Positions 8,414 to 15,630 are shown, numbered from the stretch's first letter. The stretch: DNA of 64,000 nt from Psychrosphaera saromensis (GCF_002954545.1 NZ_MSCH01000003.1:2395991-2459990); one strand, 5' to 3'. The notes: generated by a model from the sequence alone, not told the origin. Made by a program: numbers and translations.

Positions 8414-8737
8414 GTGAAAATTTTACTCTCTTTATTTTTATTTTGTAGTTTAAATGCTCTGGCCAATTCTTTTGTTGCGAAAGGTAAAATCCAGGAAATA
8501 ACTTTAGTTGAAGGGCGTAACGTTATGGTTGAAATCTCACATCAACCACATAAAGATGATTGCCAAGGTGATCGGTTTTATCTGAGCGTAGAAGATGAAA
8601 TAGGATTACAAAATAATTTAATGCTTTTAAATACGGCTTTAGCAAACAAATACACAATTACTTTACATCAAACAACTGGGGCAGAATGCACTGGAAATAA
8701 AGTATTTTTTAACATTGTAAAAGTACAAACGTATTAA
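8414..8737 (+). CDS. Cassette protein: small secreted protein
   Basis: A 107-residue protein read from GTG 8414 (AGGACTT ribosome site). The first 17 residues (KILLSLFLFCSLNALA) form a clear signal peptide with an ALA cut site. The mature part of about 90 residues has two cysteines (DDCQGD and AECTGN) that could pair in the periplasm. No family recognised. Confidence 0.78.
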   Translation: MKILLSLFLFCSLNALANSFVAKGKIQEITLVEGRNVMVEISHQPHKDDCQGDRFYLSVEDEIGLQNNLMLLNTALANKYTITLHQTTGAECTGNKVFFNIVKVQTY

Positions 8738-8743
8738 AAAACA

Positions 8744-8839
8744 TAACAAGCTCCTTAACTCCGACAATGTTTAGTTGTCATGTTTTTGGCAAACAACGCA
8801 AAAAGCCACGCCAACACATTGCGTGTTAGGCGGGCGTTA
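8744..8839 (+). repeat. attC site, family A
   Basis: From TAACAAGCTCC to GGCGGGCGTTA; the left arm CTCC rather than CGCC weakens pairing with GGCGGG. Confidence 0.9.
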
Positions 8840-8875
8840 TACGCTTCGATAATTTTGAGCCTTTAGGAACTTAAT

Positions 8876-9352
8876 ATGTTTATGAACAGAGTTTTTCTTG
8901 TTAGTGCATTAATCGTGATAGTGTTATTCGGTTGTAAGCCAAATACAAGTGTGGAAGTCTGGAATTGCTTTCAAGAAACTAAAATAAACGAGGATTGGAT
9001 TGGGATAAGCGAGAGCACATCAGAAATTCGTGATGGTGTATATGGTGAAACGAACTCTACAGTCATTGTCAGGGAAATATCTACCAATAAAGAGTCATTA
9101 TTGAAATCAAAAGTAACTTTTGACTTTCATAAAGATGGTAACTCCGTGGAACAAACATTAATTACAGCAGACTGGGAAATTATTAATGATGAGTTAAATG
9201 TATTTTCTGAAGGAAGAGCTAGTAACCTTCTTCCTAGCATTGGTTCAACTTTATATGGGACTCAAGAGTCATTAGATAATGGAGCAGTCAAAACTACTTA
9301 CGATTCAGGTTTAACAACGGAGTGTAAATTAGTTGACGATAGATCTCATTGA
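8876..9352 (+). CDS. Cassette lipoprotein, 158 aa
   Basis: An N-terminal hydrophobic stretch and the lipobox VLFGC (Cys near residue 20) indicate a lipoprotein; the mature part is probably periplasmic or outer-membrane bound. ATG 8882 (third residue) is an alternative start. Function unknown. The last 15 codons occur again next to the IS at 6797, so this cassette once existed in two copies. Confidence 0.78.
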   Translation: MFMNRVFLVSALIVIVLFGCKPNTSVEVWNCFQETKINEDWIGISESTSEIRDGVYGETNSTVIVREISTNKESLLKSKVTFDFHKDGNSVEQTLITADWEIINDELNVFSEGRASNLLPSIGSTLYGTQESLDNGAVKTTYDSGLTTECKLVDDRSH

Positions 9353-9361
9353 TTTAGCGTA

Positions 9362-9457
9362 TAACAAACGCCTAAACTCCGACAATGTAATGTTGTCATG
9401 GTTTTGGCAAACAACGCAAAAAGCCACGCCAACACATTGCGTGTTAGGCGGGCGTTA
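9362..9457 (+). repeat. attC site, family A
   Basis: From TAACAAACGCC to GGCGGGCGTTA. The last A is also the first base of the next gene's ATG. Confidence 0.92.
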
Positions 9458-9741
9458 TGAGTACTATGAGAAATTGGTTAATTTTAGCGTCATTGTTATT
9501 AGTTTCTTGTACTAGTACTAATATCAAGAAGCGAGATGCATTTGTAACGTGGGATGAGGCGATAGTAATATTGAACTCTGGAAATGTGGATTCTGCATTT
9601 CAAGCGCACAGTTTATATGTAGAATTGCATTTAAAAGATGGTTCGATTGTAAAAACCACATCGCCTAAGATTGATGAAATACTTAGAGAAATTCGAAGGT
9701 GTGGCAAAAAATGCACGGGCATTTCCATGATGCTAGAGTAG
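9457..9741 (+). CDS. Cassette lipoprotein, 94 aa; start codon inside attC junction
   Basis: The ATG is formed by the attC crossover (GCGTTATG), so the cassette's first bases supply the start. ATG 9466 (fourth residue) is an alternative. The lipobox LLLVSC marks a short lipoprotein. The mature part has a WDEAIVILNSG helix and two close cysteines near the end (RRCGKKC). Function unknown. Confidence 0.72.
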   Translation: MSTMRNWLILASLLLVSCTSTNIKKRDAFVTWDEAIVILNSGNVDSAFQAHSLYVELHLKDGSIVKTTSPKIDEILREIRRCGKKCTGISMMLE

Positions 9742-9747
9742 TACTCA

Positions 9748-9842
9748 TAACAAGCGCCTTAACTCCGACAATGTAATGTTGTCATGGTTTTGGCAAACAA
9801 CGCAAAAAGCCATGCCAACCATTGCGTGTTAGGCGGGCGTTA
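9748..9842 (+). repeat. attC site, family A
   Basis: Like the other family A sites but 1 base shorter (GCCATGCCAACCATTGCG). Confidence 0.9.
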
Positions 9843-10297
9843 TGTTTCTAAGTGAATATGTCTAAACTCTGCTCAAAATTATTCAAAGTATCCGATTCTG
9901 TATCTGGCGGAATTCTAGTTGTTTCGATTATAGTGGCACTATTGGCTTTTATCGTGCCGCCAGTTGCACTAGTTGTTACTGCAATTATGCTAGGTTCTAA
10001 TTTAGGGAGTTGGCCTTTATTCTATATTATTGCTTTCCTCACCTTTACATATCTAACGTACAGGCATAATTTTGTTTCAGTGTTTTGCCACCTTGCATTA
10101 ATCCTATTGCTGTTATTCAGTGGTAGCATCCCATATTTATATATAGTATTGTTTTTAGTATTTTTAATGCCTTATATAACCATCTATAGAGAGGCGATAC
10201 ATAACAAGAGAATGAATAGTGATTCACTTTAGTTTGTCATTTTTAGTTGCAAACGACGCAATAAAACTGCCAAACTAGTTCACACATTATTCAGGCG
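9840..10297 (+). repeat. 458-bp cassette duplicated exactly in array 2
   Basis: From the base after the G of one crossover to the G of the next, this 458-bp unit reads the same as 47124-47581 with no difference found by eye. The flanks differ on both sides. The unit begins and ends at G^TTA points, as expected for integrase-mediated movement of a whole cassette. Confidence 0.95.
9852..10232 (+). CDS. Cassette protein: three-TM membrane protein (copy 1)
   Basis: 126 residues from GTG 9852, or 124 from ATG 9858. About three or four hydrophobic segments cover residues 18-110 (GGILVVSIIVALLAFIVPP onward), so it is an inner-membrane protein. The last ten codons (KRMNSDSL) and the stop lie inside the attC site, so attC supplies the C-terminus. 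Identical to the protein at 47136. Function unknown. Confidence 0.75.
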   Translation: MNMSKLCSKLFKVSDSVSGGILVVSIIVALLAFIVPPVALVVTAIMLGSNLGSWPLFYIIAFLTFTYLTYRHNFVSVFCHLALILLLLFSGSIPYLYIVLFLVFLMPYITIYREAIHNKRMNSDSL

Positions 10298-10300
10298 TTA
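10202..10300 (+). repeat. attC site, family C
   Basis: From TAACAAGAGAAT to TTCAGGCGTTA; overlaps the 3' end of the preceding coding frame. Confidence 0.92.
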
Positions 10301-10318
10301 TGCATTTTAGGAGTTTCG

Positions 10319-10780
10319 GTGAAATATAATGTTTTATGGATAAATATTTGGAAAAAACTTACCAAGTTTATGAGTTTAGCGATTTCAATTCCGGTTTCTT
10401 TTGTATTTGTTATTCGTTTTTTTAAGAATGATATGAGTGTAGAGAAAACTTTTGAGCACATTACCTTAATTCAATTACCTTTATTTTTCTTAGGCATAAT
10501 TGCTTTTTCCGCTTTCTTTTCGTTTCTTATTGCTATTTTGATTCGGCTTGCTGCTGTTGAAATACAAGATGGAAATCTAATTGGTCGTAACTATTGGTAT
10601 TTTAAAAAAACGATACCTATTCATGCTATTTCACAGTTTTACCCTTTTAGTAATAATGGCATTGAAGCAATAGTCGCAGATGCAGGAGTTCATGGTAAAG
10701 TTTATATTTCTACACAGACTGAAAATTTAGATGAACTACTTGAATACCTTGAAGAAGGTAGTGGTGCAGGCAATGCATAA
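10319..10780 (+). CDS. Cassette protein: two-TM protein with possible PH-like tail
   Basis: 153 residues from GTG 10319, with TAGGAG 9 bases upstream. Two TM segments (about residues 18-38 and 58-80) precede a cytoplasmic part (VEIQDGNLIGRNYWYF to ELLEYLEE) whose strand-rich pattern and final helix resemble a bacterial PH domain. That is an inference. The stop codon TAA is the first three bases of attC. Confidence 0.73.
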   Translation: MKYNVLWINIWKKLTKFMSLAISIPVSFVFVIRFFKNDMSVEKTFEHITLIQLPLFFLGIIAFSAFFSFLIAILIRLAAVEIQDGNLIGRNYWYFKKTIPIHAISQFYPFSNNGIEAIVADAGVHGKVYISTQTENLDELLEYLEEGSGAGNA

Positions 10781-10868
10781 CAAGGCAATCAAGAGGGACT
10801 AAAAACAGTTTGCTGTTTCGTTCCTCAACATTTTAGCAAACAATTTTTAGCCCCTTATTGAGGCGTTA
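10778..10868 (+). repeat. attC site, family B
   Basis: From TAACAAGGCAATC to TTGAGGCGTTA, with arms CAGTTTGCTGTTTC and TTAGCAAACAA. Confidence 0.9.
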
Positions 10869-10896
10869 AGTAGCCAAGGAAATTACGGCGTTTAAA

Positions 10897-11322
10897 ATGA
10901 CCTACGAAGAATTTTATTACAGCATTGATTGCAAGTTTCCTTACCATCAAGAAAGTGAGTGGAAGCGAATCATTGAGCAATCAATTGAAATAGGTGAAAA
11001 CGCGCCTTTTCTCGTACTTCACGAAATATGCAGAGTGCCAGCCTCGGAGAAGCTGGATCAAGTAAAGCATATGGAAATGTATAAATATTGGAAGCAATCG
11101 TTTGCCAGCCCAGTGCAGGACATCGTTGAGCCAGCTTCTCTTTCATACATCAACAAAACTGAGATAACAGATTCCGAAGCACTAGATATAATGGAAAGAC
11201 TTTCACCGTTTCCAAAATCCTATAATGCGCTTCAAGTTGTCTTATTTTCGTGCCCAGATGATGATGAACTGGTCGACGAAAAATATGAAAATATTGTAGC
11301 TATGTGGAAATCGGCTACTTAA
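10897..11322 (+). CDS. Cassette protein: 141-aa soluble hypothetical
   Basis: Starts MTYEEFYYSID with AAGGAAA 15 bases upstream. No signal peptide or TM segment. The sequence is acidic with several tryptophan and tyrosine residues and ends ENIVAMWKSAT. The stop shares bases with the attC start. No family recognised. Confidence 0.75.
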   Translation: MTYEEFYYSIDCKFPYHQESEWKRIIEQSIEIGENAPFLVLHEICRVPASEKLDQVKHMEMYKYWKQSFASPVQDIVEPASLSYINKTEITDSEALDIMERLSPFPKSYNALQVVLFSCPDDDELVDEKYENIVAMWKSAT

Positions 11323-11415
11323 CAAGCGCCTAAACAACGACAATGTAAAGTTGTCATGGTTTTGGCAAACAACGCAAAAAGCCACGCCAACACATTGCGT
11401 GTTAGGCGGGCGTTA
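11320..11415 (+). repeat. attC site, family A
   Basis: From TAACAAGCGCC to GGCGGGCGTTA, with a small change (AAACAACGACAATG). Confidence 0.92.
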
Positions 11416-11434
11416 TAAGCCACAGGAGTTCGGC

Positions 11435-11809
11435 GTGCAATTCTTCTTCATCATAGCTTTCTCAGTGCTCTTTATTGGATTTCAACTGAATGCGTTTATT
11501 CAACGAAAAAGAGGATTACTTGTATCAATAGTGTTTACTTCTGTTGTTATAGTCTTGTTGTGTATTTATGCATTTTTTACTGAGTCTTCTTCATACGCTA
11601 GAGAGTCCCAAACAATTAAATTAATTGTTGTTAATTTTATTATTTTTCTAATACCGTCAGTTGTTATTGTCTGGCTAGCTTGGATAAGCAGAGCTGTTAA
11701 ACCTATGACTTTACATATAATATCTATTGTTGTTGCAATTTTACTTACAGCTGCATTCCCATTAATAGCATTGTTTACAAGTTGTTATACGGGTTTAGAT
11801 TGTATATAA
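11435..11809 (+). CDS. Cassette protein: four-TM membrane protein
   Basis: 124 residues from GTG 11435, preceded by AGGAG. The longer frame from 11351 is attC translation and is rejected. Four hydrophobic segments fill most of the protein (about residues 2-20, 27-48, 63-83 and 94-115). The tail CYTGLDCI carries two cysteines. Function unknown. Confidence 0.75.
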   Translation: MQFFFIIAFSVLFIGFQLNAFIQRKRGLLVSIVFTSVVIVLLCIYAFFTESSSYARESQTIKLIVVNFIIFLIPSVVIVWLAWISRAVKPMTLHIISIVVAILLTAAFPLIALFTSCYTGLDCI

Positions 11810-11817
11810 GTGGCTTA

Positions 11818-11911
11818 TAACAAGGCATTTAAACGGAAAATTTACAGTTGGCTGTTTTTCGTTCCTCAAACATTATAGCCAACTATAATTTTCCGCTTAA
11901 TGCGGCGTTAT
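11818..11911 (+). repeat. attC site, family B
   Basis: From TAACAAGGCATTT to ATGCGGCGTTA, with arms CAGTTGGCTG and TAGCCAACTA. Confidence 0.9.
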
Positions 11912-11928
11912 AAGTTTAGGAGAGTTCA

Positions 11929-12360
11929 GTGTCTAAATTCATTATTGTACTTTTCTTATTAAGTTTTAGTTTGAGTGCTCAAGAGAAAGTTATGGATAAC
12001 ATACCAAATAAAAATATCACGATTGAACAGCTTGATGAGATGTTCAGTAGTATCACCGAACAAGGTCAATGGGATTTATCCCAGCCATTACTTTGGGGTT
12101 ACTTCTTCACCGATAATGATCCGAATAAATTAGAATTAGCTATGCCTAAAATACAGGCAATGGGTTACTCAGTCGTTGGAATATTTCAGGCTGAAAAAGA
12201 AGAAGAAAATGAACCAGACTTATTCTATCTTCATGTTGAAAAGCCAGAAATTCACAATAGTAAATCCCTCGATAAAAGAAACGATGAGTTCTACATTTTT
12301 GCATATCAAAACGGCTTAGATTCATACGATGGAATGGATGTTGGACCTGTTGCGCAATAA
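11929..12360 (+). CDS. Cassette protein: secreted RraB-like protein
   Basis: 143 residues from GTG 11929, with AGGAGAG upstream. Residues 1-17 are a signal peptide (FIIVLFLLSFSLSAQ). The rest carries the pattern of the RraB family (RNase E inhibitor): WGYFFTDND, a MGYSVVGIF strand, FYLHVEK, SLDKRNDEFYIFA and the closing YDGMDVGP. RraB itself is cytoplasmic and binds RNase E, so a signal peptide here argues for a different periplasmic role. The family call is by remembered motifs. Confidence 0.75.
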   Translation: MSKFIIVLFLLSFSLSAQEKVMDNIPNKNITIEQLDEMFSSITEQGQWDLSQPLLWGYFFTDNDPNKLELAMPKIQAMGYSVVGIFQAEKEEENEPDLFYLHVEKPEIHNSKSLDKRNDEFYIFAYQNGLDSYDGMDVGPVAQ

Positions 12361-12365
12361 ACTTA

Positions 12366-12457
12366 TAACAAGCTGTTAAAGCAGGACAAAATACAGTTGG
12401 CTGTTTTCGTCCCTCAACATTTTAGCCAACTAAATTAGCCCCTTAACGAGGGCGTTA
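12366..12457 (+). repeat. attC site, family B
   Basis: From TAACAAGCTGTTA to CGAGGGCGTTA, with arms CAGTTGGCTGTTTTCG and TTAGCCAACTA. Confidence 0.9.
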
Positions 12458-12478
12458 TGTTTACCATAAGGATCGGTT

Positions 12479-13006
12479 ATGACCTCAAAAATTTATATAC
12501 TTTCATTTGCATTATTACTTTCAGGATGTAAATCCACTCCAATAGAGGCAATATATACAGAACTTGATCCTACCCCTTGGACCATTGGGTATCAAAAAGA
12601 TTTCGGAGTAGGTAACGGCTATATAAGAGAATGGGTTCCAAAAGGTGAAAATATTAAGTCTTGGACAAAATTATTTTCAATAGAGTTTTTGGAAAATGAA
12701 AAAACGCCAATACATAAGTATTCAAATAACTTTTTGAAGAAAAGACAAGAGCAGTGTTCAGGAACTAAATACAAGATATTAAAGGAAACTGACTTTAGCC
12801 GAACTTACATAATTAATTTTCCATCTTGTGCTGGCCAAGAGGCACAGTCAGAAATAACTCGAATGTTCCAAGGTAATGATGGTTTGCATCGTCTATCTTA
12901 TGCGGAAAAATCAGCACGTTTATCTCAGGAAGTTATTACTAAGTGGAACCAAGAGTTACAAAATTCTTATGTTGTAAAGGGCCCTAACAAAACTCGAATC
13001 AGGTAA
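12479..13006 (+). CDS. Cassette lipoprotein, 175 aa
   Basis: Starts MTSKIYILSF with lipobox LLLSGC (Cys near residue 17). ATAAGGAT precedes the ATG. The mature part has two further cysteines (EQCSGTK, PSCAGQ) that could form a disulfide. Function unknown. Confidence 0.78.
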   Translation: MTSKIYILSFALLLSGCKSTPIEAIYTELDPTPWTIGYQKDFGVGNGYIREWVPKGENIKSWTKLFSIEFLENEKTPIHKYSNNFLKKRQEQCSGTKYKILKETDFSRTYIINFPSCAGQEAQSEITRMFQGNDGLHRLSYAEKSARLSQEVITKWNQELQNSYVVKGPNKTRIR

Positions 13007-13009
13007 ACA

Positions 13010-13104
13010 TAACAAGTCGTTGAAGTCGGATTCGTAACAGTTGGCTCGAATTCGCTTCGCTCAGAAAGTTTAGCCAACTGTTCCTTACCTCTTAACGAGG
13101 CGTT
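13010..13104 (+). repeat. attC site, family B
   Basis: From TAACAAGTCGTTG to AACGAGGCGTT, with arms CAGTTGGCTCGAA and TTAGCCAACTG. The next base is G, not A, because the palindromic element abuts the GTT. Confidence 0.85.
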
Positions 13105-13250
13105 GAGGCCGTAGAATAACTCTTTTTTAAGAAAAATGGCCGTTTTTATGGGTTCAAAATGCATTGGCTAGTGCGAGAAAAGCGCTTAGCATTTGTTATA
13201 GGAGCTCGATTTTTCATCAATTTTGGCTGTTGGAGTAATTCTACAGCCTC
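13105..13250. mobile_element. 146-bp palindromic ORF-less element (copy 1)
   Basis: Bounded by an 18-bp inverted repeat with 2 mismatches: GAGGCCGTAGAATAACTC at 13105-13122 and GAGTAATTCTACAGCCTC at 13233-13250. Flanked on both sides by GTT (13102-13104 and 13251-13253). No gene inside; it holds further inverted arms (AAATGC with GCATTT, and a near-palindrome around GGCCG). A copy with a few base changes lies at 49531-49676 in array 2, also flanked by GTT. It is either an ORF-less cassette or a MITE that targets attC. Confidence 0.8.
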
Positions 13251-13280
13251 GTTATGTTTCACTAGAAATGGTTCTGCACA

Positions 13281-13505
13281 ATGAAAGTGTTTTGATACGT
13301 ATTATATGTAATTGCTTCACTATTAATTAGTTTTTTATACTCAATCCTTTCAGGCGTAGTTGGAAAAATGCAGGAAGATATTTGCCAGTTGTATAATGAA
13401 ATGTATTGAGATCATGTCTTGATTACATTGCTACAGCTAATGTTGTTTGGTTTGGTTGCATTTATTCTTAATAAAGTAGATTTATTAAATAAAAAATTCT
13501 TATAA
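13281..13505 (+). pseudogene. Broken cassette gene with two in-frame TGA codons
   Basis: From ATG 13281 one frame runs 74 codons to TAA 13503-13505 but is broken by TGA at 13293-13295 and 13407-13409. Reading both as Trp gives a plausible two-TM protein (IASLLISFLYSILSGVVG and LITLLQLMLFGLVAFIL). Two TGG-to-TGA changes are the simplest explanation. The region up to 13661 also holds a 40-codon ORF from ATG 13525 (MIVICFFEVP, stop 13645-13647). No attC lies between these and the DUF218 gene. Confidence 0.6.
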
Positions 13506-13524
13506 CTACATTTGTAGTACAAGT

Positions 13525-13647
13525 AATGATAGTCATATGTTTTTTTGAGGTACCTATGAAATCAGATACAATTTCTAGTATCGGGTATCAGGCGAATAGT
13601 TGTCCAAGTCTTTTGGGTATTATTTCCAAAATTATATCCACTGATTA
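13525..13647 (+). CDS. Short ORF before the DUF218 gene
   Basis: 40 codons from ATG 13525 to TAA; an inner ATG at 13555 follows a GAGGTACC stretch. It sits between the broken two-TM gene and the DUF218 gene without an attC, so it may be part of the same multi-gene cassette or a remnant. Low support for being real. Confidence 0.25.
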
Positions 13648-13661
13648 AGGAGGGTGGTTAA

Positions 13662-14213
13662 ATGTTTTTAAAATCAATATTACTGAGTGTTTTTCTGTAT
13701 TTTATTTTTGTTTTTTATATAGTTGTCGATTCTAGAAATAGCACTGATTTCAAAGCAGATGTAGGCATAGTGTATGGGAATAAAGTTGAGCTAACAGGAA
13801 AGCCGTCATCTAGATTGGAAGCTCGATTAAAAGCCGGTGCACACCTTTATGAAAAAAAATTAATAGGTAAATTGATAGTAAGTGGTGGCATTGGAAAAGA
13901 AGGATTCGATGAAGCTAAAATTATGGCTCGTTACCTTCTAAATAACGGTGTTAATAGAGGTGATATATTAATTGACAGTAATGGTTATAATACCAATATG
14001 ACGTCAATCAACGCTTTTAAATTAGTTGGCGTAGAATCATCAGTTGTCGCTATTTCTCAACAATATCATATATCGCGAGCTAAAATGTCATTGAGTAATA
14101 TTGGTTTTAAAGAAATCTATGGCTTCTCTCCTGATTACACTGAGTTTCGTGATGTTTATGCATATTTACGAGAAGTAGCTGCATGGTGTAAATACTGGTT
14201 GTTAAGCTTATAA
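13662..14213 (+). CDS. DUF218 (SanA/YdcF/ElyC-like) membrane protein
   Basis: 183 residues with a strong AAGGAGGGTGG site before the ATG. One N-terminal TM segment (residues 3-22), then a DUF218 domain: ADVGIVYGNKVE, SRLEARLKAGAHLY, KLIVSGG, EAKIMARYLLNNGV, then QQYHISRAKMSL. E. coli members (SanA, ElyC, YdcF) relate to envelope and peptidoglycan homeostasis. It is the last gene of a cassette longer than its neighbours. Confidence 0.87.
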   Translation: MFLKSILLSVFLYFIFVFYIVVDSRNSTDFKADVGIVYGNKVELTGKPSSRLEARLKAGAHLYEKKLIGKLIVSGGIGKEGFDEAKIMARYLLNNGVNRGDILIDSNGYNTNMTSINAFKLVGVESSVVAISQQYHISRAKMSLSNIGFKEIYGFSPDYTEFRDVYAYLREVAAWCKYWLLSL

Positions 14214-14218
14214 AAACA

Positions 14219-14321
14219 TAACAAGTTGCTACACTCGGACTCGATACAGTTGTCGCGGTTTTTGCTAAAAGAAAAGACAGCAAAAACAGCACCAACTTAC
14301 TCGCCGGTGAGCAAGGCGTTA
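14219..14321 (+). repeat. attC site, family D
   Basis: From TAACAAGTTGCTAC to GAGCAAGGCGTTA, 103 bp. The inner arms GTTTTTGCT and AGCAAAAAC differ from families A-C; the ends resemble the site at 47016. Confidence 0.88.
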
Positions 14322-14337
14322 GCATTCAAGGGATATA

Positions 14338-14958
14338 GTGAAGTACGTTTCATATTATGATATTTCAACAGAAGGCTTTTTTGATGGAGTGCTTTTTCCA
14401 TTCATTTTAATGTTCTTTTTTATTTCTATTGCTGTCGGGTTACTCATAAGCAAAAAGAACTATTCTGGTTCCGACTCAGAAACTATTACCAAATTGAAAT
14501 TTGGTAAGGTTTGGGCAATAGCGGCTCTCTTTATGGTTGTAACTTCACTTTATGGCTTAATAAATTCAAAAATAGAAAATAAAAATTCTTTTTCGAATAA
14601 CCTAGAGATAAAGACAATCGAAGGTAAGATCTCAAAATATACCGAATTAAAAAAAGAAATTGGTTTTTCTTCCTTTTTTGTAGCTTCTGAAAAATTTGAA
14701 ACGTTTAGCCCGTTTAGAGATTGTAAGTACCCTAAGTGTGGCCTATTCAATAATTTAAATGTGAGAATTACATACACGCATACTTTTATTAATAACATCA
14801 CCAAAAACGATGATAAATTATTTGGTGTGGAAGTGATTAAAGCCCCACATGAAAATAAAATATTAAAAATTGAACTCAAAGAATCAGATTTTAACTTTAT
14901 TACTGAAAGAAATAATAAAGCAAGGCAAAGGTGTTTAAATCAAGGTGTGTGTAGTTGA
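14338..14958 (+). CDS. Cassette protein: 206-aa two-TM protein
   Basis: Reads from GTG 14338 after AAGGGAT. Two TM segments (about residues 17-38 and 60-79) are followed by an extracytoplasmic part with paired cysteines (DCKYPKCG and RCLNQGVC). The layout suggests an inner-membrane protein with a disulfide-stabilised periplasmic domain. No family recognised. Confidence 0.75.
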   Translation: MKYVSYYDISTEGFFDGVLFPFILMFFFISIAVGLLISKKNYSGSDSETITKLKFGKVWAIAALFMVVTSLYGLINSKIENKNSFSNNLEIKTIEGKISKYTELKKEIGFSSFFVASEKFETFSPFRDCKYPKCGLFNNLNVRITYTHTFINNITKNDDKLFGVEVIKAPHENKILKIELKESDFNFITERNNKARQRCLNQGVCS

Positions 14959-14962
14959 ATGC

Positions 14963-15055
14963 TAACAAGGCATTCCAAAGGACTAAAAACAGCTGGCTGT
15001 TGTTCGTGCCTCACACATTTTAGCCAGCTATTATCAGCCCCTTAAATGGGCGTTA
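14963..15055 (+). repeat. attC site, family B
   Basis: From TAACAAGGCATTCC to AATGGGCGTTA, with arms CAGCTGGCTGTTG and TTAGCCAGCTA. Confidence 0.9.
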
Positions 15056-15062
15056 TATTTTT

Positions 15063-15356
15063 CTAGAGTGCGGAGTTAACATCCATACTTTTATGTAATA
15101 TACGCACTATGAGGATTTGATTGTCTTTGTGCTCTTTGTAATAAATCACATGACTAGCTTGTGGGTATTTGCTGTAACCTTCTCTAATGTAATCGCACTT
15201 AATACCTAACTCGGGTTCACCAGCTAATAAATGGAACGTGCTATCTAATACTTTTAGGTAATCATTCCGTTGAGAGGGTCCCCAAGTTATTTGGGTATAT
15301 TTAGCTATTTTAATTAAGTCTGTTTTGGCTTTAGAAGATAATACAAACTTAATCAT
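15063..15356 (-). CDS. parE: ParE/RelE-superfamily toxin
   Basis: A 97-residue toxin of the ParE type (MIKFVLSSKAKTDLIKIAKY, TWGPSQRNDYL, YYKEHKDNQILIVRILHKSMD), a fold that poisons gyrase in characterised ParE proteins. It is transcribed opposite to the other cassettes. Its ATG overlaps the antitoxin stop by 1 base. Reverse-oriented toxin-antitoxin cassettes with their own promoter are common in sedentary integrons and are thought to limit array loss. Confidence 0.88.
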   Translation of the reverse strand: MIKFVLSSKAKTDLIKIAKYTQITWGPSQRNDYLKVLDSTFHLLAGEPELGIKCDYIREGYSKYPQASHVIYYKEHKDNQILIVRILHKSMDVNSAL

Positions 15357-15595
15357 TAATGGTTATCTTCATCTAATTCAATCAATAAGCTTTCATAGCT
15401 GTACTCAGCAACACCGCTTTGCTCGCCTTGGATTAACATATTACGTAAATTTAAAAGCTTAGTTTCTTGATCTTCCAAGACCCTTAATCCAGCTCTAACA
15501 ATTTCACTTGCTGAGCCATAACGACCAGTGTTAAGTTGTTGGTTTATAAACTGATCAAAATGATCGCCTAGTGTAACGCTTGTATTTTTAGCCAT
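15356..15595 (-). CDS. parD: ParD-type antitoxin
   Basis: 79 residues from ATG 15595 (MAKNTSVTLGDHFDQFINQQ), a ribbon-helix-helix N-terminus; RYGSASEIVRAGLRVLE is typical of ParD. An acidic tail (LIELDEDNH) would bind the toxin. The GAGG ribosome site lies 8 bases upstream. The longer frame from 15691 would run through the promoter and attC and is rejected. The antitoxin precedes the toxin, as usual. Confidence 0.9.
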   Translation of the reverse strand: MAKNTSVTLGDHFDQFINQQLNTGRYGSASEIVRAGLRVLEDQETKLLNLRNMLIQGEQSGVAEYSYESLLIELDEDNH

Positions 15596-15608
15596 GCTGT
15601 AAACCTCA

Positions 15609-15630
15609 TAGGTACCTATATATAATATAT
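15609..15630 (-). promoter_or_regulatory. Putative ParDE operator/promoter
   Basis: A perfect 12-bp palindrome ATAGGTACCTAT (15609-15620) lies just before parD, next to an AT-rich stretch that could hold a -10 box. It is a candidate autoregulatory site for the ribbon-helix-helix antitoxin. Confidence 0.5.

Noticed and set aside
13281-13505. TGA recoding as selenocysteine
   Set aside because: No SECIS-like hairpin was seen after either TGA and no selenocysteine genes are in the window; Trp codon loss is simpler.
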